A program made the position numbers and the translations under genes. A stretch of DNA of 8,264 nucleotides. It comes from Pseudomonadota bacterium. Lineage in GTDB: Bacteria; Desulfobacterota; JADFVX01. The stretch lies in the NCBI GenBank assembly GCA_015222555.1, contig JADFVM010000044.1, forward strand, positions 1 through 8,264. Reading direction: 5' to 3'. Under the pieces are notes generated by a model. It saw nothing but the letters and a program-made list of their open reading frames with translations, ran no database searches and had not been told where the DNA came from. Each line of letters begins with the position of its first letter. Position 1 is the first letter of the stretch. Of this stretch, positions 1 to 6,605 are shown piece after piece.

Positions 1-1869
1 AAGATGAAAGCTGGCAATACAGTGGCCATCAAAATTGACCAGACATTGACTCAGGATGCCACAGGCACCATGGCCTATCTTCAGTTTGAGGCGATGGGCA
101 TTCCAAAGGTAAAAACAGAACTTTCCGTGAGCTATATAGACCACAACACATTACAAACCGGCTTTGAAAATGCAGACGATCACCGCTTTTTGCAGACCGT
201 TGCTTCAAAACACGGAATTTATTTTTCAAGACCGGGGAACGGTATCTGCCATCAGGTTCATCTCGAAAGATTCGGTATTCCGGGAAAAACGCTCCTGGGC
301 TCCGATTCTCACACACCTACCGGTGGCGGCATCGGAATGATGGCCATGGGTGCAGGCGGCCTTGACGTAGCGCTTGCCATGGCGGGGCAGCCTTTCTTCA
401 TCACCTGTCCTGAAGTGGTTGAAGTGAGATTAACAGGTAAGCTTCAGCCCTGGGTGTCCGCTAAAGATGTCATCCTTGAGCTTTTAAGAAGAGAGACGGT
501 AAAAGGCGGCGTTAATAAAGTATACGAATACACCGGTGAGGGCGTTGAAACGCTTACCGTTCCTGAAAGAGCAACCATTACCAACATGGGTGCCGAACTG
601 GGCGCAACCACTTCTATCTTCCCAAGCGACAAGGTCACCAAGCAGTTCATGAAGGCCCAGGGAAGAGTTGAAGACTGGACAAGACTTAAAGCTGATCCAT
701 CTGCCAAGTATGATAAAACCGTTGAAATCAACCTCGATGAACTCGGACCCATGATTGCCAAGCCGCATATGCCTGACAATGTTGTATCCATTTCCGAACT
801 GGAAGGCACACCGGTACAGCAGGTTGCCATCGGTTCATGTACAAACTCTTCCTACAGGGATCTCATGACCGTTGCCGCAGCATTGAAGGGTAAAACCGTT
901 CACCCCAATGTGAGCCTCGCCATCTCACCGGGCTCCAAGCAGGTAATGACCATGCTTTCATTGAATGGGGCATTGGCCGACCTCGTTGCTGCCGGGGCAA
1001 GAATCCTCGAGTCTACCTGTGGACCCTGTATCGGAATGGGACAGGCCCCTTCTACAGATGCCATATCACTTAGGACATTCAACAGAAACTTCCTCGGACG
1101 TTCCGGAACAAAGAGCGCTCAGGTTCATCTCGTTTCTCCGGAAGTGGCTATTGCCGCAGCCATTACCGGGGAGATAAGCGATCCAAGAAAACTGGGTGAC
1201 TATCCTGAAGTGAAAATACCTAATAAATTCCTTGTTGACGACAATCTCATTGTTGCACCGGCGGAAGATGGAAGCAAGGTTGAAGTTCTTCGTGGCCCCA
1301 ACATCGCCCCCTGTCCGACAAAAGAAGCGCTGCCGGAAAAGCTTGAGGGCGAAGTACTACTCAAAACAGGCGACAACATTACCACTGACCACATCATGCC
1401 CGCAGGCGCCAAGATTCTCCCCTTAAGATCCAATGTTCCCAAGATCTCCGAACATGTATTTGAAGTGGTTGACCCTGAATTTCCCTCAAGAGCAAAAGAG
1501 AAAAATGGTGGCTTTATTGTCGGAGGAAGCAATTACGGACAGGGCTCTTCCAGAGAGCACGCCGCACTGGCACCCATGTACCTTGGCGTAAAAGCAGTCA
1601 TCACCACGTCCTTTGCAAGGATTCATCTTGCCAATCTGATCAATTTCGGCATTATTCCGCTTACCTTTGTTGACGAAGGAGATTATGACAAGATTGACCA
1701 GGGTGATGCGCTGGAGCTTAACGTTAAAAACATCAAGAAGACTCTCACACTGAAGAACAAGACGAAAGGTGAAAGCTATCAGGTAACACATTCTCTCGAC
1801 CCGAGACAGATTGAAATTATCAAAGCGGGTGGTTCCCTGGCATTTGCCAAGGCCAGCATGGCTGCATAA
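1..1869 (+). CDS. acn: Aconitate hydratase (aconitase), 5'-truncated by the window edge
   Basis: This cytoplasmic TCA-cycle enzyme interconverts citrate and isocitrate through cis-aconitate using a [4Fe-4S] cluster. Residues are counted from the ATG at position 4. The active-site block SDSHTPTGGG begins at residue 100. The cluster ligands are Cys279 (GSCTNS) and Cys339/Cys342 (CGPC). DNITTDHI lies at 457-464, and the swivel-domain motif GSSREHAAL begins at 514, with the substrate-binding Arg at 517. All the key residues I know for the family are present. The reading frame is open back to base 1 and homologues carry roughly 20 more N-terminal residues, so the true start is probably upstream and the ATG at 4 is internal. 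The size (about 640 residues when complete) suggests the shorter Aquifex-type bacterial aconitases rather than the roughly 890-residue AcnA or AcnB. The next gene, isocitrate dehydrogenase, starts 40 nt after the stop and uses the product. The subtype is from memory; the enzyme identity is very secure. Confidence 0.96.
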   Translation, partial: KMKAGNTVAIKIDQTLTQDATGTMAYLQFEAMGIPKVKTELSVSYIDHNTLQTGFENADDHRFLQTVASKHGIYFSRPGNGICHQVHLERFGIPGKTLLGSDSHTPTGGGIGMMAMGAGGLDVALAMAGQPFFITCPEVVEVRLTGKLQPWVSAKDVILELLRRETVKGGVNKVYEYTGEGVETLTVPERATITNMGAELGATTSIFPSDKVTKQFMKAQGRVEDWTRLKADPSAKYDKTVEINLDELGPMIAKPHMPDNVVSISELEGTPVQQVAIGSCTNSSYRDLMTVAAALKGKTVHPNVSLAISPGSKQVMTMLSLNGALADLVAAGARILESTCGPCIGMGQAPSTDAISLRTFNRNFLGRSGTKSAQVHLVSPEVAIAAAITGEISDPRKLGDYPEVKIPNKFLVDDNLIVAPAEDGSKVEVLRGPNIAPCPTKEALPEKLEGEVLLKTGDNITTDHIMPAGAKILPLRSNVPKISEHVFEVVDPEFPSRAKEKNGGFIVGGSNYGQGSSREHAALAPMYLGVKAVITTSFARIHLANLINFGIIPLTFVDEGDYDKIDQGDALELNVKNIKKTLTLKNKTKGESYQVTHSLDPRQIEIIKAGGSLAFAKASMAA

Positions 1870-1894
1870 TAAACTAAATATATTTAAATCTTTA

Positions 1895-1902
1895 AGTGAG
1901 GT
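1895..1902 (+). promoter_or_regulatory. Ribosome binding site of isocitrate dehydrogenase
   Basis: AGTGAGGT lies 7 nt before the ATG at 1910, inside the 40-nt AT-rich gap after aconitase. An earlier ATG at 1903 is too close to this site and in a different frame, so 1910 is the start. I see no terminator in the gap, which supports co-transcription. Confidence 0.7.
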
Positions 1903-1909
1903 ATGAATT

Positions 1910-4162
1910 ATGTCATCGCAAAAATCAAAGATTAGTTGGACTAAAACTGATGAAGCGCCCATGTTGGCGACCTACTCCTTACTCCCTATCATCCAGGCAT
2001 TTACGCAGGGATCGGGCATTGAGGTTGAGTCAAGGGACATCTCTCTTGCGGGCAGGATTATCGCAAACTTTCACGACAACCTGACTGAAGATCAGAAAAT
2101 ACCTGATGAGCTGACTGCACTGGGTGAGCTGGCGAAGACACCTGAGGCCAACATCGTTAAACTGCCTAATGTGAGCGCATCCATCCCGCAGCTCAAAGCG
2201 GCAATCAAGGAACTGCAGGAACAAGGCTACAAACTTCCTGATTATCCGGAAAGCCCTAAAACTGACGCAGAGAAGGAAATCAAGACGAGATACGCAAAGA
2301 CCCTGGGAAGCGCCGTAAACCCGGTCTTAAGGGAAGGGAACTCCGACCGCAGGGCGGCTGATGCCGTAAAACAATTTGCAAAAAAGAACCCCCACAGAAT
2401 GGGTGCATGGAGTTCGGACTCAAAAACTCATGTATCAACAATGAGCAGCGGGGATTTCCGTCATAACGAAAAATCTACAACCATATCCGAGGCAACAAAG
2501 GCGAAAATCGAGTTTGTTGATGCTAATGGAAAGGCAACCGTTCTCAAAGAGGGTCTTCCTCTTCAGGCCGGTGAAGTAATTGATGCGACATTCATGAGCA
2601 AAAATGCCTTAACAACATTCCTGGCAGAGCAGATGGAAGATGCAAAAGCCAAAGGTGTTCTTTTCTCCCTGCATATGAAGGCGACGATGATGAAGGTTTC
2701 CGACCCCATCATTTTTGGCCATTGTGTCAAGGTCTTCTACAAAGACGTTATTGAAAAGCATGCCGATACCATCAAAGAGCTGGGCGTTGATTTCAACAAT
2801 GGTCTTGGTGACCTCTATGCAAAGATTGAGAACCTGCCTGCAGACAAGAAAGCAGAAATCGAAGCGGACATCCAGGCCGCTTACAAGGACCGTCCAGAAC
2901 TTGCCATGGTAAACTCGGACAAGGGGATCACAAACCTCCACGTACCGAGCGACATCATTATCGATGCCTCCATGCCTCCCCTCATTCGTGATGGCGGGAA
3001 AATGTGGGGGCCTGACGGCAATCCTCACGATGCCAAGGCGGTCATTCCGGACAGCTCTTACGCAAGCCTCTACCAGGCAACCATTGATAACTGTATCGCA
3101 AACGGAGCGCTCGACGTGACAAAGATGGGAACCGTTCCCAACGTCGGCCTCATGGCTCAGAAAGCGGAAGAGTACGGTTCTCACCCAACAACCTTCGAGG
3201 CCCCGGGAAACGGAACGATTCGTATTGTTGACGCTTCGGGCAGCACAATCCACGAACAAAAGGTGGAAGGTGGAGATATCTGGCGCTCTTGTACAGTAAA
3301 AGACGCGCCCATACGGGACTGGGTAAAGCTGGCCGTAACACGTGCAAGGGCCACCGGTTGGCCTGCCATATTCTGGCTCGATGAGACCAGGGCACACGAT
3401 GCGCAGCTCATCGAGAAAGTATATAAATACCTGAAGGACCACGATACAGATGGCCTCGATATCCGGATCATGAACGTCTATGAGGCGGCCAAACTCTCGG
3501 TAGAAAGGATGAGGGCCGGCGAGAATACTATTTCAGTGACCGGTAACGTACTGCGAGACTACAACACGGACCTTTTCCCCATTCTTGAATTGAATACGAG
3601 CGCTAAAATGCTCTCCATCGTGCCTCTGATGAACGGTGGCGGACTCTTTGAGACAGGCGCCGGAGGCTCTGCCCCAAAGCATGTCCAGCAATTTGTTGAA
3701 GAGGGACATTTAAGATGGGATTCTCTTGGTGAATTCCTGGCGCTCGCAGAGTCATTGGAACATCTCGGCAATACAACGGGTAATGAAAAAGCCAAAATCT
3801 TTGCCAAAACACTTGGCGAAGCAACTTGCAAGTTCCTGGACAGCAACAAGTCGCCCTCTCGTAAGTGCGGCGAGATCGATAACCGGGGAAGTCATTTTTA
3901 CCTCGCTCTATACTGGGCCGAGGCTCTGGCTGCTCAAAACGATGATGCGGAGCTCAAGGCGAAATTTGAATCCATTGCAACAGATCTTTCTTTCGGTGCC
4001 GTGAAGATCGTTGACGAGCTGAATGCTGCCCAGGGAAAACCTCAGGATATCGGTGGCTACTATCATCTCGATGATGTGAAGACCTTGAAGGCGATGAGGC
4101 CCAGCGCAACCTTGAATGCAATCATTGATTCTATGGGCGGCGGCAGGACGGCGACTGCTTAA
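1910..4162 (+). CDS. icd: NADP-dependent isocitrate dehydrogenase, monomeric type
   Basis: This cytoplasmic enzyme oxidatively decarboxylates isocitrate to 2-oxoglutarate and makes NADPH. At 750 residues it matches the monomeric family (about 740), not the roughly 415-residue dimeric enzyme. Residues known from the Azotobacter vinelandii structure all recur here at a constant offset of +2. These are Ser134, Asn137, Arg141 and Arg147 (LREGNSDRR), Lys257 (KATMMK), Asp352 (DASMP), Tyr422 (EEYGSH), and Arg549, Asp550 and Asp554 (VLRDYNTD). The NADP 2'-phosphate contacts His591, Arg602 and Arg651 are also conserved, so NADP rather than NAD is expected. The gene follows aconitase by 40 nt, has a good ribosome site, and ends 23 nt before a strong terminator. 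The two genes therefore look like a two-step TCA operon. I see no truncation or frameshift. Confidence 0.97.
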   Translation: MSSQKSKISWTKTDEAPMLATYSLLPIIQAFTQGSGIEVESRDISLAGRIIANFHDNLTEDQKIPDELTALGELAKTPEANIVKLPNVSASIPQLKAAIKELQEQGYKLPDYPESPKTDAEKEIKTRYAKTLGSAVNPVLREGNSDRRAADAVKQFAKKNPHRMGAWSSDSKTHVSTMSSGDFRHNEKSTTISEATKAKIEFVDANGKATVLKEGLPLQAGEVIDATFMSKNALTTFLAEQMEDAKAKGVLFSLHMKATMMKVSDPIIFGHCVKVFYKDVIEKHADTIKELGVDFNNGLGDLYAKIENLPADKKAEIEADIQAAYKDRPELAMVNSDKGITNLHVPSDIIIDASMPPLIRDGGKMWGPDGNPHDAKAVIPDSSYASLYQATIDNCIANGALDVTKMGTVPNVGLMAQKAEEYGSHPTTFEAPGNGTIRIVDASGSTIHEQKVEGGDIWRSCTVKDAPIRDWVKLAVTRARATGWPAIFWLDETRAHDAQLIEKVYKYLKDHDTDGLDIRIMNVYEAAKLSVERMRAGENTISVTGNVLRDYNTDLFPILELNTSAKMLSIVPLMNGGGLFETGAGGSAPKHVQQFVEEGHLRWDSLGEFLALAESLEHLGNTTGNEKAKIFAKTLGEATCKFLDSNKSPSRKCGEIDNRGSHFYLALYWAEALAAQNDDAELKAKFESIATDLSFGAVKIVDELNAAQGKPQDIGGYYHLDDVKTLKAMRPSATLNAIIDSMGGGRTATA

Positions 4163-4184
4163 GTTCGCTACTTAAGAACAACTT

Positions 4185-4218
4185 AAAAAGGCGCATCTTT
4201 ATGGTGCGCCTTTTTTTT
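4185..4218. terminator. Intrinsic terminator after isocitrate dehydrogenase, probably bidirectional
   Basis: A stem pairs 4185-4197 with the segment starting at 4203. It has a GC core (GGCGCA/TGCGCC), a five-base loop (TTTAT) and a run of eight T at 4211-4218. The five A at 4185-4189 give a T-run on the other strand, so the hairpin can also stop the convergent mutase transcript. A further pairing, TTAAGTT (4159-4165) with AACTTAA (4180-4186), overlaps the stop codon just upstream. Confidence 0.9.
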
Positions 4219-4260
4219 ACTGACTATGGTTACTTTGTCGGCAGTTATTTTATAGAACAG

Positions 4261-4294
4261 GGATAACGCGGATGAGGCGGATTAACACGGATAA
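4261..4294. repeat. Short imperfect GGAT-phased repeat
   Basis: Four units begin with GGAT at spacings of 9 to 10 nt: GGATAACGC, GGATGAGGC, GGATTAACAC and GGATAAAA. They lie in the 138-nt gap between the terminator and the convergent mutase gene. From memory, this CGCGGAT/ACACGGATAA pattern is scattered through intergenic regions of several deltaproteobacterial genomes. No function is evident, and the rest of the gap (4219-4356) shows nothing else convincing. Confidence 0.4.
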
Positions 4295-4356
4295 AAGACC
4301 GGTAAGGCGAAAGCATGCCGGATAATCTGTCTGAGAAGACACGCCTGGGCATCCCG

Positions 4357-5847
4357 TCAAGAGATACATCCCTTTTCGATGGCGGGACGGATAATATCCC
4401 TGACGATCTGCAGGGCCTTATCATTATTCTCCCTGGCCCGCACTTCAGTTGAAGATTCTGTGTAGCACCTGAACTCCGGGGCGTTTCCCGAGGGGCGCAA
4501 GTGAAGGATATCGCCTCCGGAGAAGGTTATACGGACACCATCGGTAAAATCAAATGATTCAACGGCCCCAAAGGCAGCCCTGAAGAAATAATCTGTATTT
4601 TTTTGTCCCTTACTGGTGAAGTTTTCAATGAGCTTTTTGGAGATATTCACCGGGAATTCTCTGAGGAGCCCGCTCGCCGTATACCGGGGAGGAAGGTCGG
4701 CTACCAGCTGTGAAATCGTTTTCCCCTTTTCCAGTGAATGGCGCAGGATGGCGATGACGGGGAGCGCTGCATCCCGGGTGGGGAGCGCTTTTAATGTCTC
4801 TCCCGTGGCAGGATTGATTATATCCGTGGCTGTCAGATAACCTCCATTCGCCTCATAACCGACAACCGTTTTATATTGGTTATTGACCGCCTTATTCATG
4901 GCCTCGATAACATAGGGCGAGCCGATTCTTGTGCGGCAGACCTGTCGGAATTTACCGCATTTTTCAAGGGCCGTGTTGCAGCTCACAGGTGTCGATACGG
5001 AATCGGCTTTCAGAAAATCGGAAACCAGGATGCCAAGGACGTCACCTCGAACAACCTTCCCTTTTTCATCCACTATAAGCGGCCGGTCTGAATCGCCGTC
5101 TGTCGTCGCCAGGGCATGGGCATTATGCTCTTTCACCCAGGCTGCAAGCTGCTCTTCATTTTCAACCGCTTCGGTATCTACGGGGATAAAGCTGTCAGAT
5201 CTTCCAAGGGGAATAACTTCCGCCCCAAGCTGCTCCAGGATTTTAAGGAAAATGTCCCGCCCTACAGCGGAATGCTGATAGAGAACAACTTTTAAACCCT
5301 TCAAGCAATGAGCGGGGAAAAAATTAATAAATCTATTAACATATGACCTTTCGGCCGAACTGTTGACCTCACCCATCTCAATCGTAACGTTGGATTTAAA
5401 ATATCCGTCCTCGTCAAAGGGGAGAGCCTGGCTCCGGGCAGTCAATGTTTCTTTAAACTCACTGTACCTTTTAGATATTTCTACTTCATCTTCCTTGAGG
5501 ATTTCTCCCCATGGCATATTAAACTTGATGCCGTTACGGTCGTCTGGGATATGACTCCCTGTGATCATTATGGAAGGCCGGTCATTCTGCATCCCGTAAC
5601 AGGTCACTGCCGCTGTGGGGATGTCCCCGCAGTTATCGACGAGGATGCCTTCTTCCTGAATTGCAAAGGCGACCGCTTTTTTGATTCGCGGCGTACTGCT
5701 TCTTAGATCGCCGGCCAGGGAAATCATCTCCGGAGCCATCCTGGTTTTTAAATATTGAATATAGGCCTTTGCATAGAGATAACATTCCAGATCTGTCATC
5801 TCTGTTACAAGTCCTCTCACACCGCTTGTGCCAAATTTGAGAGCCAT
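4357..5847 (-). CDS. Phosphomannomutase/phosphoglucomutase family enzyme (alpha-D-phosphohexomutase)
   Basis: This cytoplasmic enzyme should interconvert the 1- and 6-phosphates of a hexose, most likely mannose or glucose, to supply nucleotide-sugar precursors for surface polysaccharides. At 496 residues it has the usual four-domain layout. FGTSGVRG lies at 5-12. The catalytic phosphoserine is Ser98 (TGSHIPDDRNG). The Mg-binding loop DGDSDRP lies at 250-256 with Asp250, Asp252 and Asp254. The sugar-binding loop is GYEANGG at 330-336, and the phosphate-binding loop RPSGNAPEFR lies at 451-460. The sugar loop is EANGG rather than the GEMSGH of typical PMM/PGM or the GlmM form, so the exact sugar cannot be fixed. 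AGGAGG stands 11 nt before the ATG at 5847. The gene is alone on this strand, convergent with isocitrate dehydrogenase. The family is secure; the substrate is not. Confidence 0.9.
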   Translation of the reverse strand: MALKFGTSGVRGLVTEMTDLECYLYAKAYIQYLKTRMAPEMISLAGDLRSSTPRIKKAVAFAIQEEGILVDNCGDIPTAAVTCYGMQNDRPSIMITGSHIPDDRNGIKFNMPWGEILKEDEVEISKRYSEFKETLTARSQALPFDEDGYFKSNVTIEMGEVNSSAERSYVNRFINFFPAHCLKGLKVVLYQHSAVGRDIFLKILEQLGAEVIPLGRSDSFIPVDTEAVENEEQLAAWVKEHNAHALATTDGDSDRPLIVDEKGKVVRGDVLGILVSDFLKADSVSTPVSCNTALEKCGKFRQVCRTRIGSPYVIEAMNKAVNNQYKTVVGYEANGGYLTATDIINPATGETLKALPTRDAALPVIAILRHSLEKGKTISQLVADLPPRYTASGLLREFPVNISKKLIENFTSKGQKNTDYFFRAAFGAVESFDFTDGVRITFSGGDILHLRPSGNAPEFRCYTESSTEVRARENNDKALQIVRDIIRPAIEKGCIS

Positions 5848-5858
5848 CCGGGAAAGTT

Positions 5859-5864
5859 CCTCCT
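5859..5864 (-). promoter_or_regulatory. Ribosome binding site of the phosphohexomutase
   Basis: On the minus strand AGGAGG is a near-perfect Shine-Dalgarno sequence. It sits 11 nt from the ATG at 5847-5845, slightly long but acceptable. The conserved FGTSGVRG motif at residues 5-12 confirms this start. Confidence 0.75.
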
Positions 5865-5885
5865 TTTATTCTCCATCTTTTTCAG

Positions 5886-5910
5886 GTGACCCGGCCATAA
5901 AGCCGGGCAC
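5886..5910 (-). other. Leader hairpin upstream of the phosphohexomutase
   Basis: In the presumed 5' leader of the minus-strand gene, GTGCCCGGC pairs with GCCGGGTCAC. This gives nine base pairs with one bulged base around a six-base loop. No T-run follows in the direction of transcription, so it is not an intrinsic terminator. It could stabilise the mRNA or be a regulatory fold. The structure is clear; the role is unknown. Confidence 0.5.
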
Positions 5911-5935
5911 ACTTTTCGTTACTGCAGGTGAAAAA

Positions 5936-5944
5936 ATTATAGCA
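5936..5944 (-). promoter_or_regulatory. Extended -10 promoter for the phosphohexomutase
   Basis: The minus strand reads TGCTATAAT, a perfect extended -10 element. The best -35 candidate (TTGGCC, 15 nt upstream) is weak, which is normal for extended -10 promoters. Transcription would start near 5929 and give a leader of about 80 nt that holds the hairpin and the ribosome site. Confidence 0.55.
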
Positions 5945-6028
5945 TCAAATCCTTCCGGCCAACAGGTAATTATCAGCTTTTGCTGAGAACTCAGCCGCTG
6001 CCTCAACTAAGCAATACAGTATTTAGTA

Positions 6029-6090
6029 ATTTCGTGAAGTCACTTATACCCCTCAAGGGGGTACTAAAAAGAGGCCAGTTCATCTGGGTT
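6029..6090 (+). repeat. 62-nt two-hairpin module, copy A
   Basis: This copy starts with ATTTCGTGAAG. Hairpin 1 pairs TACCCC (6047-6052) with GGGGTA (6058-6063) around loop TCAAG. An unpaired CTAAAAAGAG linker follows. Hairpin 2 pairs CCAG (6075-6078) with CTGG (6084-6087). It aligns without gaps to copy B at 6407-6468, with 52 of 62 positions identical. The strand is assigned from the orientation of the downstream terminators. Confidence 0.75.
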
Positions 6091-6111
6091 AAGAAATAAA
6101 TAGAATGAATG

Positions 6112-6316
6112 GGTTGTTGAAAAGTCATGGTTAGCCGGCTTTAGCCACCTGTGAGGCATCCCCCCCATTGATGGCTAAAATCATTTGCAATGGATGATTT
6201 TGGGGTATAAGATAGGGTCCAATGTCGGGGTGGCTGGTTCGTTGAAGCGGGGAACCGAACAACAATGCGCGAAAATTAATGAGCCCAAACCGGCAAAACG
6301 GTTACGGGCTTTTTTT
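6112..6316 (+). ncRNA. Candidate structured small RNA ending in an intrinsic terminator
   Basis: Three nested pairings can form a rod: GTTGTT (6112-6117) with AACAAC (6259-6264), TAGCCACC (6142-6149) with GGTGGCTG (6229-6236, one wobble), and CTAAAATCAT (6175-6184) with ATGATTTTGG (6194-6203, one wobble). A strong terminator at 6282-6316 follows. No ORF precedes that terminator on the plus strand, so it probably ends a non-coding transcript of about 200 nt. A weak -10-like TAGAAT lies at 6101-6106. The size and rod shape recall 6S RNA, but I recognise no 6S sequence signature and do not assign it. The 5' end is a guess, and copy A of the module may belong to the same RNA. An alternative is a decayed mobile element, because GGGTTGTTGAAAAGTC at the 5' side resembles some insertion-sequence ends. 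Confidence 0.35.
6282..6316 (+). terminator. Intrinsic terminator with no ORF upstream
   Basis: AGCCC (6282-6286) pairs with GGGCT (6306-6310), and AACCG (6288-6292) pairs with CGGTT (6299-6303) around loop GCAAAA. A run of seven T follows at 6310-6316. The neighbouring mutase is on the opposite strand and points away, so this hairpin serves some other plus-strand transcript. Confidence 0.8.
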
Positions 6317-6406
6317 AGTAACTTAGAAATAATTTTCTGAGGTTGTTTGGCAAGAATTATTTAGCTCAGCACAATCGCACAGAGGAGAATTGCTGTAGAA
6401 GACTTG

Positions 6407-6468
6407 ATTTCGTGAAGGCACTTACACCCCTTGAGGGGGTACTAAAAAGAGTCCGGCTTGTCCGGGTT
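6407..6468 (+). repeat. 62-nt two-hairpin module, copy B
   Basis: This is the partner of copy A, 378 nt downstream in the same orientation. Hairpin 1 pairs ACCCC (6426-6430) with GGGGT (6436-6440) around loop TTGAG. Hairpin 2 pairs CCGG (6453-6456) with CCGG (6462-6465). The first 45 positions match copy A at 41 sites. In hairpin 2 the A-T pair of copy A is replaced by G-C, a compensatory change that preserves the stem. A second terminator-like hairpin begins 16 nt after the module. Confidence 0.75.
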
Positions 6469-6483
6469 TTAAATGATTTTAAA

Positions 6484-6527
6484 GGGATGTGACCCTATTA
6501 GATTTGATAGTCGCATTCCCTCTTTTT
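6484..6527 (+). terminator. Terminator-like hairpin downstream of module copy B
   Basis: GGGATGTGAC (6484-6493) pairs with GTCGCATTCCC (6510-6520), using one G-T wobble and one bulged base. The loop is 16 nt, and TCTTTTT follows at 6521-6527. The loop is long and the T-run short, so termination is less certain than at 6282-6316. It lies just upstream of the ligase promoter and would insulate that gene, or it could work with the module as a leader switch. Confidence 0.5.
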
Positions 6528-6540
6528 GTCCGAAAACATT

Positions 6541-6546
6541 TATAAT
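6541..6546 (+). promoter_or_regulatory. Putative -10 element for the ligase gene
   Basis: TATAAT at 6541-6546 is a perfect consensus -10, but no good -35 hexamer lies 16 to 18 nt upstream. Transcription would start near 6553, about 50 nt before the preferred start codon and after the terminator-like hairpin at 6484-6527. Confidence 0.4.
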
Positions 6547-6596
6547 GCCGGTATTTTAGGCGAGGTAAAGGGCTCCGATCATTGTCCTATCCTTTT

Positions 6597-6600
6597 GGAG
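6597..6600 (+). promoter_or_regulatory. Ribosome binding site that favours the TTG start at 6606
   Basis: GGAG is separated by 5 nt from the TTG at 6606. The upstream in-frame TTG at 6582 has only AAAGGG, 9 nt away. In frame there is a stop at 6543 and no ATG or GTG between it and 6606. Starting at 6606 also gives a compact signal peptide, so this site decides the start. Confidence 0.5.
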
Positions 6601-6605
6601 TTAAG

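Larger units (their letters stand above)
5945..6580. other. Gene-free intergenic stretch rich in RNA-like structure
   Basis: I find no convincing protein gene here on either strand. The stretch contains the two-copy 62-nt module, a nested long-range fold, two plus-strand intrinsic terminators and several further hairpins. One of these pairs CTTAGAAA (6322-6329) with TTTCTGAG (6334-6341), with one wobble. Near 5984 GCTGAG and CTCAGC also form a short palindrome. It separates the divergent mutase and ligase genes and is longer than two promoters would need. Confidence 0.6.

Noticed and set aside
2609..3442. Long (277-codon) minus-strand ORF inside the isocitrate dehydrogenase gene
   Set aside because: It lies wholly within a gene whose catalytic residues are all conserved. 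The predicted product is Cys- and Arg-rich with no family features, typical of antisense shadows.
4297..4320. Possible hairpin (CCGG...CCGG) just downstream of the mutase stop
   Set aside because: Only four base pairs with a large unpaired interior and no T-run on either strand. The hairpin at 4185-4218 is a far better shared terminator.
6110..6125. GGGTTGTTGAAAAGTC resembling the terminal repeat of some insertion sequences
   Set aside because: No matching inverted end, transposase fragment or target duplication was found nearby, so it is kept only as an alternative explanation for the structured region.
6105..6134. Very short ORF (ATG to TAG, nine codons) before the candidate RNA
   Set aside because: It has no ribosome site and is too short to support as a gene; chance is sufficient.
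6029..6468. CRISPR array
   Set aside because: There are only two diverged copies 378 nt apart, with no regular spacers and no cas genes in the window.
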